Of a DNA stretch of 44,881 bases, positions 1 through 9,336 are shown in pieces. The notes under the pieces were generated by a model that did not search any database, was not told the origin of the DNA, and worked only from the letters and a program-made list of their open reading frames with translations. Made by a program: the position numbers and the translations under genes. Where the stretch lies: NCBI RefSeq assembly GCF_023266035.1, contig NZ_JAHFRY010000015.1:1-44881 (forward strand), given 5' to 3'. Source of the DNA: Nevskia sp. GTDB taxonomy: Bacteria; Pseudomonadota; Gammaproteobacteria; Nevskiales; Nevskiaceae. The first letter of the stretch is position 1, and the number at the start of each line of letters is the position of its first letter.

Positions 1-892
1 CCGCCTCCAGCCCGTAGTCGGCCACGCTGAAGATCGGCGCCTCCGGGTCCTTGTTGATCGCCACGATCACCTTGGAGTCCTTCATCCCCGCCAGGTGCTG
101 GATGGCGCCCGAGATGCCGACGGCGATGTACAGCTGCGGCGCGACGATCTTGCCGGTCTGGCCCACTTGCAGGTCGTTGGGGGCGTAGCCCGCGTCCACC
201 GCCGCCCGGCTGGCGCCAATGGCCGCGCCCAGCTTGTCGGCCAGCGGGGTCATGACTTCGTCGAACTTTTCCTTGCTCCCCAGCGCCCGGCCGCCCGAGA
301 CGATGATCTTGGCGGCGGTGAGTTCGGGGCGGTCGCTCTTGGCGATTTCGCTGCCCACGAAGCTGCTCTTGCCGGCGTCTGCTGCTGCTGCGGTGGTTTC
401 GACGGCGGCCGAGCCTCCGGTGGCGGCGGCGGCGTCGAAGCCGGTGGTGCGCACGGTGATGACTTTGGTGGCGTCGCTGCTTTGCACGGTGGCGATGGCA
501 TTGCCGGCGTAGATGGGGCGTTCGAAGGTGTCGGCGCTCACCACCTTGGTGATGTCGCTGATCTGGGCGACGTCGAGCTTGGCGGCCACGCGGGGGGCCA
601 CGTTCTTGCCGCCGGCCGTGGCCGGGAACAGGATGTGGCTGTAGTTGCCGGCGATGGCCAGCACCTGGGCGGCCACGTTCTCGGCCAGGCCGTGGGCCAA
701 GCCTGCGGCGTCGGCGTGGATGACCTTGGCGACACCGGCGATCTGGGCGGCGGCTTGTGCGGCAGCGCCGACATTGTGGCCGGCCACCAGCACGTGCACG
801 TCGCCACCGCAAGCGGCTGCAGCCGTCACGGTGTTCAGGGTTGCGCCCTTGATGGATGCGTTGTCGTGTTCAGCAATAACGAGTACCGACAT
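1..892 (-). CDS. etfA: Electron transfer flavoprotein alpha subunit, partial (C-terminus beyond the window)
   Basis: The minus-strand frame opens with [16 protein letters not shown], a typical EtfA start, and stays open for 297 codons to the window edge. Near the edge it reads [17 protein letters not shown] and [17 protein letters not shown], the FAD-binding signature of the alpha subunit. Full-length EtfA is about 310 residues, so only the last dozen or so are missing. With EtfB it carries electrons from acyl-CoA dehydrogenases to ETF-ubiquinone oxidoreductase. The ATG directly abuts the etfB stop (890-892 against 893-895), so the two are co-translated. The acyl-CoA dehydrogenase upstream in the same unit suggests this ETF serves the local pathway. 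Confidence 0.95.
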   Translation of the reverse strand, partial: MSVLVIAEHDNASIKGATLNTVTAAAACGGDVHVLVAGHNVGAAAQAAAQIAGVAKVIHADAAGLAHGLAENVAAQVLAIAGNYSHILFPATAGGKNVAPRVAAKLDVAQISDITKVVSADTFERPIYAGNAIATVQSSDATKVITVRTTGFDAAAATGGSAAVETTAAAADAGKSSFVGSEIAKSDRPELTAAKIIVSGGRALGSKEKFDEVMTPLADKLGAAIGASRAAVDAGYAPNDLQVGQTGKIVAPQLYIAVGISGAIQHLAGMKDSKVIVAINKDPEAPIFSVADYGLEA

Positions 893-1642
893 TTAGATCA
901 CCTTCGCTTCGTTCTTGAGTTTTTCGACCAGGGCGGCCACGTCAGCCACCTTCACGCCGGCGCCGCGCTTGGCGGGTTCGGTCACCTTCAGGGTCTTCAG
1001 GCGCGGGGCGACTTGAACGCCGAGGTCTTCGGGCTTGATGGTGTCCAGCGGCTTTTTCTTGGCCTTCATGATGTTGGGCAAGGTGACGTAGCGCGGTTCG
1101 TTCAGACGCAGGTCGGCGGTGATGACCGCGGGCAGCGTGAGGCTAAGGGTTTCCAGGCCGCCGTCCACTTCGCGGGTCACGGCTGCCTTGTCGCCGGCGA
1201 GCTCGACCTTGGAGGCGAAGGTGGCTTGCGGTAGACCGGCCAGCGCCGCCAGCATCTGGCCGGTCTGGTTGCAGTCGTCGTCGATGGCCTGCTTGCCCAG
1301 GATCACGAGGCCGGGCTGTTCCTTGTCGATCAGGGCCTTGAGCAGCTTAGCCACGGCCAGCGGCTGCAGTTCTTCATTGGTCTCGACTAGGATGCCGCGG
1401 TCGGCACCGATGGCCATGGCGGTGCGCAGCGTCTCCTGGCATTGAGACACGCCGCACGAGACGGCGACGATCTCCGTTGCCGCGCCTTTCTCCCTGAGCC
1501 GCACAGCCTCTTCGACGGCAATCTCGTCGAAGGGGTTCATGCTCATCTTGACATTGGCGATGTCCACGCCGCTGCCATCGCTCTTGACGCGGACCTTGAC
1601 GTTGTAGTCAACCACCCGCTTGACGGGAACCAGGATTTTCAT
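893..1642 (-). CDS. etfB: Electron transfer flavoprotein beta subunit
   Basis: The 249-residue product starts [20 protein letters not shown] and has the standard EtfB length. [18 protein letters not shown] and the later [20 protein letters not shown] segment, the recognition loop that docks on acyl-CoA dehydrogenases, are clear. A longer reading from 1666 is possible, but the ATG at 1642 follows an AAAGGA ribosome-binding site at good distance and gives the family start. EtfB binds AMP and pairs with EtfA in the cytoplasm. It lies between an acyl-CoA dehydrogenase gene and etfA, all leftward. Confidence 0.97.
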   Translation of the reverse strand: MKILVPVKRVVDYNVKVRVKSDGSGVDIANVKMSMNPFDEIAVEEAVRLREKGAATEIVAVSCGVSQCQETLRTAMAIGADRGILVETNEELQPLAVAKLLKALIDKEQPGLVILGKQAIDDDCNQTGQMLAALAGLPQATFASKVELAGDKAAVTREVDGGLETLSLTLPAVITADLRLNEPRYVTLPNIMKAKKKPLDTIKPEDLGVQVAPRLKTLKVTEPAKRGAGVKVADVAALVEKLKNEAKVI

Positions 1643-1666
1643 GGGAGGGTTTCCTTTCAGGATCAT

Positions 1667-3448
1667 TCAGAGTTGATCGTCCGCCAGGGCCAGCGTGCTG
1701 GCGGCGCCGCCCGTGACGATGTCGCGCAGCATCGGCGCCTGCACCAGGACATGCGCCGCGTAATGGCTGGCTGTGGCGCGCTTGGTACCGAGAAAGCCCG
1801 CATCGCCCGCGCCCGCCGCGAGTTGCGCGGTAGCGGCTTCGGCCATGCGCGCCGACAGCCAGCCGCCGATCACGGTGCCCGCCAGCCGCAGGAAGGGCAC
1901 GGCGCCCGCCGCGCACTGCGCGGGTTGACCGTCGTGGGCCAGCAGCCAGTCGACCGCTTCGTCCAGCGCCTGGGCAGCGGCTGCCAACGCGCGGCCGATC
2001 TGCGCCAGCACTGCATCGGGCGATTCGACCAACCGGCGCGCATCGCCGTCGATGCGGCCCAGCAGCGCCTTCAGCGTGCGCCCGCCCTCGCGTGCCAGCT
2101 TGCGGCCGATCAGGTCGTTGGCCTGGATGCCCGTGGTGCCTTCGTAGATGGTCGTGATGCGCGCGTCGCGCATGTGCTGGGAGGCGCCGGTTTCCTCGAC
2201 GTAGCCCATGCCGCCATGCACCTGCACGCCGTCGGACGTGATGCCCTGCGCGCTGTCGGTACACCAGCCTTTGACCACCGGTATCAGCAGGCCGACCAGG
2301 GCCTGCGCCTGCGCGCGCTCCTGCGCATCGGCGTGGCCCGCGGCGCGGTCCATCTGACCGGCGCAGAAGTAGGCCAGCGCGCGCATGGCCTCGGTGCGGG
2401 CCTTCATGTCCATCAGCATGCGCCGCACGTCCGGGTGGCCTGCGATGGCGGTGCTGCCGCTGATCAGCGGCTTGCCCTGCACCCGCTCCAGCGCATAGGC
2501 GCGTGCGCGCTGGTAGGCGCGCTCGGAAATGCCCACGCCTTCCAGGCCAACGTTCAGCCGCGCGTGGTTCATCATGGTGAACATGCAGGCCAGCCCCTGG
2601 TGCGGCTCGCCGACCAGGTAGCCGATAGCGCCGCCGCTGTCGCCAAAACTCATCGACGCCGTGGGGCTGCCGTGGATGCCCATCTTGTGCTCAATCGACG
2701 TGCAGGCCAAGTCGTTGCGTTCGCCCAGGGTGCCATCGTCGTTGACCAGGTACTTCGGGCAAAGGAACAGCGAGATGCCTTTCACCCCCGGTGGCGCATC
2801 GGGTAGGCGCGCCAGCACCAGGTGCACGATGTTCTCGGCCATGTCGTGCTCGCCCCAGGTGATGAAGATCTTGTTGCCGCTGACGCGGTAGTGGTCGCCC
2901 TCGTGTACGGCACGGCTGCGCAGCGCGGCCAGGTCAGAGCCGGCCTGGGGCTCGGTGAGGTTCATGGTGCCCGTCCAGCGGCCCTCGACCATGGGTGCCA
3001 GGAAGCGGCGCTGGAGTGCGTCGCTGCCATGGTGCGCAATGGCCTCCACCGCGCCCAGCGTGAGCATCTGGCACAGGCTGAACGCGAGGTTGGACGACTT
3101 CCACATCTCCAGCACGGCGGTGGAGACCAGCGTGGGCAGGCCCTGGCCGCCCCATTCGGTGGCAGCGGGCATGCCGTTCCAGCCGTTCTCGCAGAAGCTG
3201 GCCCAGGCTTCGCGAAAGCCGTCGGCGGGCGTGACCCGACCATCGTGCCAGCGCGCGCCCTGCACGTCGCCGGGGCGGTTGAGCGGATCCAGCACGCCAG
3301 CGGCGTAATTAGCCGCCTCCTGCAGGATGGCCTCGACCAGGTCGGGCGTGGTTTCTTCATGGTCGGGCTGGGCGCAGATCGCGTCCAGGCCGCCGACCTC
3401 TTTCATGGCGAACAGCATTTCGCGCAGGGGGGCTATGTAGACAGACAC
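1667..3448 (-). CDS. Acyl-CoA dehydrogenase, long DmdC-like type
   Basis: The 593-residue flavoenzyme starts [20 protein letters not shown], as in the long acyl-CoA dehydrogenases with an extra C-terminal domain (family of 3-methylmercaptopropionyl-CoA dehydrogenase DmdC). The FAD/substrate motif [19 protein letters not shown] lies in the middle domain and [20 protein letters not shown] with [17 protein letters not shown] in the catalytic domain. It should oxidise an acyl-CoA to the 2-enoyl-CoA and pass electrons to the ETF encoded just downstream. The true substrate is not set by sequence: family members act on thioether, aromatic-alkyl and fatty acyl-CoAs. The next gene upstream is the MFS carrier, 24 bp away, in the same direction. 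Confidence 0.9.
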   Translation of the reverse strand: MSVYIAPLREMLFAMKEVGGLDAICAQPDHEETTPDLVEAILQEAANYAAGVLDPLNRPGDVQGARWHDGRVTPADGFREAWASFCENGWNGMPAATEWGGQGLPTLVSTAVLEMWKSSNLAFSLCQMLTLGAVEAIAHHGSDALQRRFLAPMVEGRWTGTMNLTEPQAGSDLAALRSRAVHEGDHYRVSGNKIFITWGEHDMAENIVHLVLARLPDAPPGVKGISLFLCPKYLVNDDGTLGERNDLACTSIEHKMGIHGSPTASMSFGDSGGAIGYLVGEPHQGLACMFTMMNHARLNVGLEGVGISERAYQRARAYALERVQGKPLISGSTAIAGHPDVRRMLMDMKARTEAMRALAYFCAGQMDRAAGHADAQERAQAQALVGLLIPVVKGWCTDSAQGITSDGVQVHGGMGYVEETGASQHMRDARITTIYEGTTGIQANDLIGRKLAREGGRTLKALLGRIDGDARRLVESPDAVLAQIGRALAAAAQALDEAVDWLLAHDGQPAQCAAGAVPFLRLAGTVIGGWLSARMAEAATAQLAAGAGDAGFLGTKRATASHYAAHVLVQAPMLRDIVTGGAASTLALADDQL

Positions 3449-3472
3449 AGCGAATTTCCTTGATGGCTACGA

Positions 3473-4840
3473 TCAGGCGTTTTGCGGCGTCTGTTGCGAC
3501 GGGCGCAACTCGCGTGCAGCCTCTTGCGGGCCCACCGACGCCGGGCCGCCATGCCTGATGAACGCCAGAGCGATCGAGCCGATGATTCCGAAAGCCCCGA
3601 TCACCAGGAAGTTCTGCTCCAGCGGCAGCTCAAGCGCAACGATCTGGCCGATTAGCAGCGGCGCCACGATCGCGCCCAGGCGCCCCACGCCGGAGGCCAT
3701 GCCGATGCCGGTCGAGCGGATGGACATCGGGTAAAACTGCCCGCAGTAGGCATAGGCCACCAATTGCGCGCCGGTGGTGCAGGCGCCGACCGCGCCGATG
3801 ATCAGATAACGCAGCTCGGTCGAGGTCTGGAACGTCATCAGGTACAGCAGCACGCCGCCCAGCGCATACATCCCCACCAGCACCCACTTGATGTTGAACT
3901 TGTCGGCGAGCCACCCGCCTCCCACGGCACCGATGATGGCGCCAACGTTCAGCGCGATCACGAAGCTGAGGGCAGACCCCAGGCTGTAGCCAGCCATAGC
4001 CATCAGCTTGGTCAGCCAGCTGCTGAGCGCATAGACCATGAACAGGCCCGAGAAGAAGGCGATCCAGAACAGCACCGTGCTCGGGCCTCGCCCGTCCTGG
4101 AACAGCCGGGAGACCGGCGCACCCGCCACGCGGTCGGCGGTGGGCACGACGAACTGGGCGTCCGCCGGGTGCTTGACTCCCGGCTGGAGATTACGGGCCA
4201 CTTCGGCCAGTTCGCCGTTGCGGCTGCGCGAGATCAGGTAGGTCATTGATTCCGGCACCAGCTTCAGGATGAACGGAATCAGCAGGACCGGCACACCCGC
4301 TGCGATGAAAACGACCTGCCAGCCGTACTCGCCGATCAGCTGCTTGCCGAGCACCGCGGCCAGGATGCCGCCCAGTGCGTAGCCCGAAGTCATCAGCGCC
4401 GTCATCAGGCTGCGGATCTTCTTGGGCGAGTACTCGACCATCTGTGCCACGATGACCGGCAGCACACCGCCAACCCCCAGGCCCGCGATGAAGCGCACCA
4501 CGCTGAAGCTGATGGGATCCTTGGTGAATCCGGCGGCCGCGGTGAACACGCTGAACAGCATGACGCCAATGGAGAGGGCCCAGCGCCGACCAATCCGGTC
4601 GGACAGCGTGCCCAGAACCATGGCGCCGAACATCATGCCGAACAGGGCCGAACTGGCCATGAAACCGGCAGTCGATGCGTTCACGCCCATCTGCTGCATG
4701 ATGGACGGCAGGGCGATGCCCATCACGGCGATGTCATAGCCGTCGATGATGAGAATCAACAGGCACCACAGAAGCACCTTGGCATGAAAGCGGTTGAAGC
4801 GAGCGTCGTCGGCGAGCTTCTGCATGTCGATTTGGCACAC
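3473..4840 (-). CDS. MFS transporter, AAHS (aromatic acid:H+ symporter) type
   Basis: The 455-residue protein has about twelve hydrophobic segments. LLILIIDGYDIAVMGIALPS in the first helix carries the DGYD motif of aromatic-acid symporters, followed by the MFS motif GTLSDRIGRRWALSIG in the first cytoplasmic loop. Relatives import benzoate-like or phenylpropanoid acids with protons. A GTG at 4840 is preferred because AAGGAG lies eight bases before it; the ATG five codons in would be too far away. It is the first gene of the leftward unit with an acyl-CoA dehydrogenase and etfBA, so it probably imports the acid degraded by this cluster. The substrate is inferred only to class level. Confidence 0.88.
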   Translation of the reverse strand: MCQIDMQKLADDARFNRFHAKVLLWCLLILIIDGYDIAVMGIALPSIMQQMGVNASTAGFMASSALFGMMFGAMVLGTLSDRIGRRWALSIGVMLFSVFTAAAGFTKDPISFSVVRFIAGLGVGGVLPVIVAQMVEYSPKKIRSLMTALMTSGYALGGILAAVLGKQLIGEYGWQVVFIAAGVPVLLIPFILKLVPESMTYLISRSRNGELAEVARNLQPGVKHPADAQFVVPTADRVAGAPVSRLFQDGRGPSTVLFWIAFFSGLFMVYALSSWLTKLMAMAGYSLGSALSFVIALNVGAIIGAVGGGWLADKFNIKWVLVGMYALGGVLLYLMTFQTSTELRYLIIGAVGACTTGAQLVAYAYCGQFYPMSIRSTGIGMASGVGRLGAIVAPLLIGQIVALELPLEQNFLVIGAFGIIGSIALAFIRHGGPASVGPQEAARELRPSQQTPQNA

Positions 4841-5003
4841 GTGTTTGTCTCCTTTGAGTTAGGCTCTGGATCGTGGGGCGGCGGTCATCGCCGCTCCGCT
4901 ACATGTCGTCCAGCGCACACAAGGAATCCTAGGTGCCGGTGCTGCGAGCCGCGATGACGAAGCGCCCCGATCGAATGACAAACGGCCCCTTTCTGAGAGC
5001 ACT

Positions 5004-5559
5004 GTTCAAGTGCGCCAAGAGGTCAGGCGTCAAGCTGAATATGGTCGCCGCGTGCGGCTGATATTCCAGCACGAAGGGCGCTTCTGCCTGCTGGGAACAC
5101 CCCGGCAGTGTTGGGTGCCCAGGGGCTCACGCCCCATCGTCGGCGCACGCCTCAACGCCAGACCCTGTACGCCTTCGCCGCCGTCAGCACGCACGATGGC
5201 GTGATTGACTCTCTGGTGCTGCCCTGGGCCAACGCTGAGACGATGCAGGTGTTCCTGGCCGAGATGGCGCGACGCCATGCCGTCGAGTTCATCATGATGG
5301 TCATGGATCAGGCGGGTTGGCACATCGCGGGTCACTTGGATGTGCCACAGAATATGCGCCTAGAGTTTCTGCCAGCCTTGAGCTGAACCCGGTCGAGCAT
5401 CTGTGGAAGGTGCCGTGCCAGGATTGGTTTGCCAACACGGTGTTCAAAGAACTGGAGGCCGTACACGACGCGCTGGTGCAAGGACTCATTGCTCTCGAAA
5501 CACATCAGCAAAGAACCCAGTCAATGACAGGCTTGATTGGGTTACTTCTATATCCTTGA
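5004..5559 (+). pseudogene. IS630-family transposase relic (frameshifted, N-terminus lost)
   Basis: Three reading frames in series match the DDE half of an IS630-type transposase: RRVRLIFQHEGRFCLLGTPR in one frame, then TLYAFAAVSTHDGVIDSLVL and EFIMMVMDQAGWHIAGHL in the next, then ELNPVEHLWKVPCQDWFANT in the third. Two frame breaks lie near 5160 and 5380, and the usual N-terminal helix-turn-helix part is not seen. It is therefore dead. It lies between the MFS gene and the metallo-hydrolase gene and marks past insertion or rearrangement there. I did not find its terminal inverted repeats. Confidence 0.85.
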
Positions 5560-5574
5560 GGGCAAATTAGTGCA

Positions 5575-6624
5575 TCAGGCGAGCCGATAGCGCATTGCGC
5601 CGTCTTCGTCTTCTGCAGACACGATTTCCGCACGCTGGTCGAGATAGTTTAGGTGGGCGAGCGTCTCTCCGGTCGCGAGGTTGAGGTGCATTTGCTCCGC
5701 AACAATGGACGAACGGTACAGGGCGCGAACCAGGTCGATGACCCTCAGAGGCTGCGCAAGTTGTTGCCTGACGCGGTCGGTGCCTCTGACGGTGCTCGCA
5801 CGCAGTTGCTCCAACCGTAGGTGCAGGCCATGGAAAGGTTCGTTGTGGGCAGGCAGAATCAGGGCGCTCCCAGGTACGCGTTGCATCAACCGGTCGATGG
5901 AATCGAGCCAGCCCTGCAGAGGATTCGCATGCGGCTCGGTGGCGTACACGGAGGTATTGGAACTGATCCTGGGAAGAACCTGATCCCCCGATATCAGCAA
6001 ATCCAGTTCGCGCGAGTAGAAGCACGCGTGCTCGGGGGAATGTCCTGTGCCGACGATGACTTCCCATTCCTGGTCCCCGATCCGCAACATCTGGCCATCC
6101 GTGAGCCGCACAAAGCTGTCAGGCAATGGATGGATCATTTTACCGAAGTCACCGAACCGGGTGCGGTACTCATCCACCTCGGTGTCGCTCCATCCGGCCC
6201 TCCGATAGAAGCGAACGCCATCGACTGGCGCTTCCCGCCCCGTATCGGCAAGCATCACCCGACAGCTCAAATACTCGTCTCGTGTCATCCAAAGCGCGCA
6301 TTCGAAGCGACGTGTCAACCATCCCGCCATGCCCACATGATCCGGGTGCATGTGCGTCGCTATCACACGGGAGATGGGTCGGCCGGCTAGCGGCCCCTGC
6401 GGAGCGAGCAAGGCGAGCCACGCGTTCCTGACGTCCACGCTGCGAATGCCCGTGTCCACGACCGCCCAACCAGGACCGTCGCTCAATGCCCAGAGGTTGA
6501 TGTGATCCAGGGAAAACGGCAGCGGCATGCGCAGCCACAGCACACCAGGCTTGATTTCCGTGGCTTGGCCAGGGAGTGGGAGATCCGAGAACGGATACGA
6601 GAGTGCCGGGGCTGCGTGGGTCAT
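5575..6624 (-). CDS. Metallo-beta-lactamase-fold hydrolase
   Basis: The 349-residue protein carries the zinc motif as THMHPDHVGMAG (H91, H93, D95, H96), then GTGHSPEHACFYS with the third metal histidine, SGDQVLPRI with the bridging aspartate, and LPAHNEPF with the last histidine. All metal ligands of a glyoxalase-II-like MBL hydrolase are therefore present. Many such enzymes cleave thioesters or lactones, so an acyl-CoA thioesterase or lactonase role beside this CoA cluster is a reasonable inference, but no substrate can be assigned. It is transcribed alone, leftward, between transposase relics. Confidence 0.85.
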   Translation of the reverse strand: MTHAAPALSYPFSDLPLPGQATEIKPGVLWLRMPLPFSLDHINLWALSDGPGWAVVDTGIRSVDVRNAWLALLAPQGPLAGRPISRVIATHMHPDHVGMAGWLTRRFECALWMTRDEYLSCRVMLADTGREAPVDGVRFYRRAGWSDTEVDEYRTRFGDFGKMIHPLPDSFVRLTDGQMLRIGDQEWEVIVGTGHSPEHACFYSRELDLLISGDQVLPRISSNTSVYATEPHANPLQGWLDSIDRLMQRVPGSALILPAHNEPFHGLHLRLEQLRASTVRGTDRVRQQLAQPLRVIDLVRALYRSSIVAEQMHLNLATGETLAHLNYLDQRAEIVSAEDEDGAMRYRLA

Positions 6625-6954
6625 GATGCTTGATTACATTCTGGCAGTGCTGCTCCTAATGGCGCAGAGCCATCACTCCTATGCAGTGCGAGCTCAGTTT
6701 TAGCTGAGGAAGCTTAGAAGTCAGCCTCAACGGTGGCAATGACGAATGACCTCGATAGGCTGACGGAAAGCGTCTGCTTCCTGGCGCAGCCTGTCGCTGC
6801 GCTGCCGTCGGTGCAACTGCCAGGGCTGCAAACAGTCTCTTGAGCGCACGAAAGCCTCGCTCGATGTGGGCCAAGACCCGGCAGCTATGAAGGCGCCGAT
6901 CTTCTCGGTGGTCGGCTACAGCCTCGTGGCCGTGCCGGAATTGGTCGAATGCCT
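6625..6954. other. Gene-poor gap with a possible transposase scrap
   Basis: No convincing complete gene is seen in these 330 bases. On the minus strand, around 6830-6875, the string VLAHIERGFRALK resembles the 'ALADIERGFRVLK' segment of IS1634-type transposases, but only about a dozen residues fit and the rest of that 72-codon frame is unlike a transposase. It may be a scar of another insertion sequence. Confidence 0.3.
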
Positions 6955-7995
6955 CTATGTAGGGTGCTGCGGGCTACGCGAGCGGGCGCGGTAGGCTCCC
7001 GGCGCGCTGCCGGTCCAGACCTTGAAGGCGCGCTGGAAGGCGGTGCTGTCGGTGAAGCCCAGGTCGGCGGCGATGGCGATGAGCGAGGCTTCGCTGCTGG
7101 TTAGGCGCACGATCCCCATGTCGCGCCGCAGTTGGTCCTTCAGTGCCTGGAAGGAAGTGCCCTCGGTGGCCAGGTGCCGCTGCAACGCACTCACCGACAT
7201 ATGCAGGCGCTGCGCGGTGACGGGCAGGTCGGGCCATTCGGGGTTGGCCAGCTGCAGCACCATGCGGACCCGCGCGCTGGCGCTGCGCTCGTTCAGGTGC
7301 GGCCCCACCACGTTGCCCGGCGTGGCGCGCAGAAAGGACTGCAGCGCGTCCCGATCGCGCCGCACCGGCAGTTTGAAGGCGTCGGCGTCGAACCAGGCGG
7401 CCGTGCGCGGCTGCCCGAAGCACAGCGAACCGGAAAAGATGCGCCCGTAGCTCATCGCATGGAGCGGCAGCGCAAAATTGAAGTCGAATCGCTGCGGCAC
7501 CAGCCGGCCGCCGTGCAGCCACAGCAACAAGCGCCAGAACACGCGCAGCAGATGTGCATGAAGGAATTCGGCATGTGCGCCCGGGCCGCCGCGCATCTCC
7601 AGCGCGAAGCCCCCCAGCGCGCCCTCGGTCACGGGCACCAGCGTCACGTCGTCCTGCAGCAGGGCGAAGGATTCGCTCAGGCGACGCAGGGCGCATGACA
7701 ACGAATGGGCAGTGAACGCGCTGCGCACCATTAGCGCGAAGCTGCCCGGGCGCATGGGTCGCTCATGTAGGTAGCCCAGGCACTCGTCGTTCAGGCTGTC
7801 CTTGACAGCGATAAATAGCGCGTTGAACTGCTCCACGGTTACGCGCGAATCCTTGAGCTCCAGCAGCGATTCGCTGATGCCGGCGCGCCCCAGCACGCCC
7901 TTCAGCCATTCTTGCGTGGCCAGCCCCTTGCCGCGCGCGCCGTCCAGCAGGCCATGCACGGCAAAGATAGGAGCGGTGAAGACGGGTTGCAGCAT
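6955..7995 (-). CDS. AraC-family transcriptional regulator with Arabinose_bd-type N-terminal domain
   Basis: The 346-residue protein has an N-terminal domain of the kind seen in OruR/ArgR-like AraC regulators (roughly residues 20-210) and a C-terminal AraC DNA-binding domain. In the latter, VTAQRLHMSVSALQRHLATE forms the first helix-turn-helix and IAIAADLGFTDSTAFQRAFK plus WTGSAPGAYR the second, which are hallmark residues. It is divergent from the rightward acyl-CoA operon, with about 190 bp between the starts, which is the usual layout for a local activator. The inducer is unknown, probably the pathway acid or its CoA ester. Confidence 0.92.
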   Translation of the reverse strand: MLQPVFTAPIFAVHGLLDGARGKGLATQEWLKGVLGRAGISESLLELKDSRVTVEQFNALFIAVKDSLNDECLGYLHERPMRPGSFALMVRSAFTAHSLSCALRRLSESFALLQDDVTLVPVTEGALGGFALEMRGGPGAHAEFLHAHLLRVFWRLLLWLHGGRLVPQRFDFNFALPLHAMSYGRIFSGSLCFGQPRTAAWFDADAFKLPVRRDRDALQSFLRATPGNVVGPHLNERSASARVRMVLQLANPEWPDLPVTAQRLHMSVSALQRHLATEGTSFQALKDQLRRDMGIVRLTSSEASLIAIAADLGFTDSTAFQRAFKVWTGSAPGAYRARSRSPQHPT

Positions 7996-8189
7996 TGCGT
8001 GTGATCGAAGGAGCCAACGCCGGTCGCGCGGGCCAAAAGAAGTTATTTGTCAGTTGATTGAGGCAATCCGCTATCGCCCTTGCAGGGGCCAATTATTACG
8101 ATTGTCGCATCCCCAAAAACACTTCGGCAGTGGCGCTGTGCGGAACGCCCGGTGCGGGGTCAGAAGCCAACATACAAGGAGACATGCCC

Positions 8190-9335
8190 ATGCTGCCACA
8201 GCTGTATCGCCACGCCTGGATGGACCACGAGATCGACGCTTTTCGCGAGCAGGTGCGTCGCTACGTTGCCGCCGAATTCACTCCCCGGCTCGACGAATGG
8301 CGCCGCCAGGGCTACATCCCGCGCGAGGTCTGGCGTCCGTTCGGCGGGATGAGCTTTCTGCTGCCCGAGATGCCCGAGACCTATGGTGGTGCCGGCGCCA
8401 GCCTCGCCTACCAGCTGGTGGTGCAGGACGAACTGGCCAAGGCCGAGATGCCGGTCAATATCGCGGTGCACACCATCGCTTCGCATTACATCCTGGACTT
8501 TGGCACCGAAGCGCAAAAGCAGCGCTGGCTGCCCAAGGTGACGAACGGCGAGATGCTGGCCGCAATCGCGATGACCGAGCCGGGCTGCGGCTCGGATCTG
8601 AAGGCCATCTCCACCCGGGCCCGGCGCGACGGCGACTACTACGTGATCGACGGCGCCAAGACCTTCATCACCAACGGCTTCACCGGAAACCTGCTGATCG
8701 TCGCGGCGCGCACCAGTGGCGCGGGCAGCAAAGGGGTGTCGCTGTTCGTACTGGAGACCGAGAACCTGCCAGGCTTTCGTGTGGGCCGCCTGCTTGAAAA
8801 GATCGGCATGCAGGCCTCGGACACGGCGGAGCTCTTCTTCGACAGCGTGCGCGTTCCAGCCGACCAACTGCTGGGGAGCGTTGAAGGCCAAGGCTTTGGG
8901 CAACTGATGGGCGCGCTGCCCTACGAGCGCATGGTCATTGCAGTGCCGGCGGCGGCCGTCATCGACCGGGCGTTGGAGCTCACCATCGAATACACGAAGC
9001 AGCGCAAGATATTCGGTGCGCCTCTGTTCGACATGCAGACAACGCGCCAAAAGCTGGCCGAGATGGCGACCATCGCGCATGTGGTGCGCAGCTTCGTCAA
9101 CGACTGTACACAGAGACTGCTGGACGGCACACTCGACAACGAGGCCGCCTACATGGCCAAGTGGTGGTGCACCGAACAGCAGTGCCGCGTGGTGGACGAG
9201 TGTCTCCAATTGTTCGGCGGCTACGGCTACATGGCCGAGTATCCGATCGCGCGGATGTATGCCGCTTCGCGAGTGCAGAAGATCTATGGCGGCGCCAACG
9301 AGGTCCTGAAAGACCTGGTTTCGAGGAAGTTGTAA
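8190..9335 (+). CDS. Acyl-CoA dehydrogenase (classical length)
   Basis: The 381-residue flavoenzyme has the signatures MTEPGCGSDLKAISTRARRD and a C-terminal KIYGGANEVLKDLVSRKL, in which E371 sits at the position of the catalytic base of the short/medium-chain family. The frame is open upstream. The ATG at 8190 lies eight bases after AAGGAG, while the in-frame ATG at 8184 is only two bases from it, so 8190 is chosen. It is the first gene of the rightward operon and should form a 2-enoyl-CoA, giving electrons to ETF. It differs from the 593-residue paralogue at 1667-3448, so the pathway may have two desaturation steps or two chain lengths. Confidence 0.93.
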   Translation: MLPQLYRHAWMDHEIDAFREQVRRYVAAEFTPRLDEWRRQGYIPREVWRPFGGMSFLLPEMPETYGGAGASLAYQLVVQDELAKAEMPVNIAVHTIASHYILDFGTEAQKQRWLPKVTNGEMLAAIAMTEPGCGSDLKAISTRARRDGDYYVIDGAKTFITNGFTGNLLIVAARTSGAGSKGVSLFVLETENLPGFRVGRLLEKIGMQASDTAELFFDSVRVPADQLLGSVEGQGFGQLMGALPYERMVIAVPAAAVIDRALELTIEYTKQRKIFGAPLFDMQTTRQKLAEMATIAHVVRSFVNDCTQRLLDGTLDNEAAYMAKWWCTEQQCRVVDECLQLFGGYGYMAEYPIARMYAASRVQKIYGGANEVLKDLVSRKL

Positions 9336-9336
9336 C

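Noticed and set aside
95-1234. Long plus-strand frame opposite etfA/etfB
   Set aside because: It is a shadow of the real ETF genes; the composition is histidine/glycine-rich nonsense and no family is recognised.
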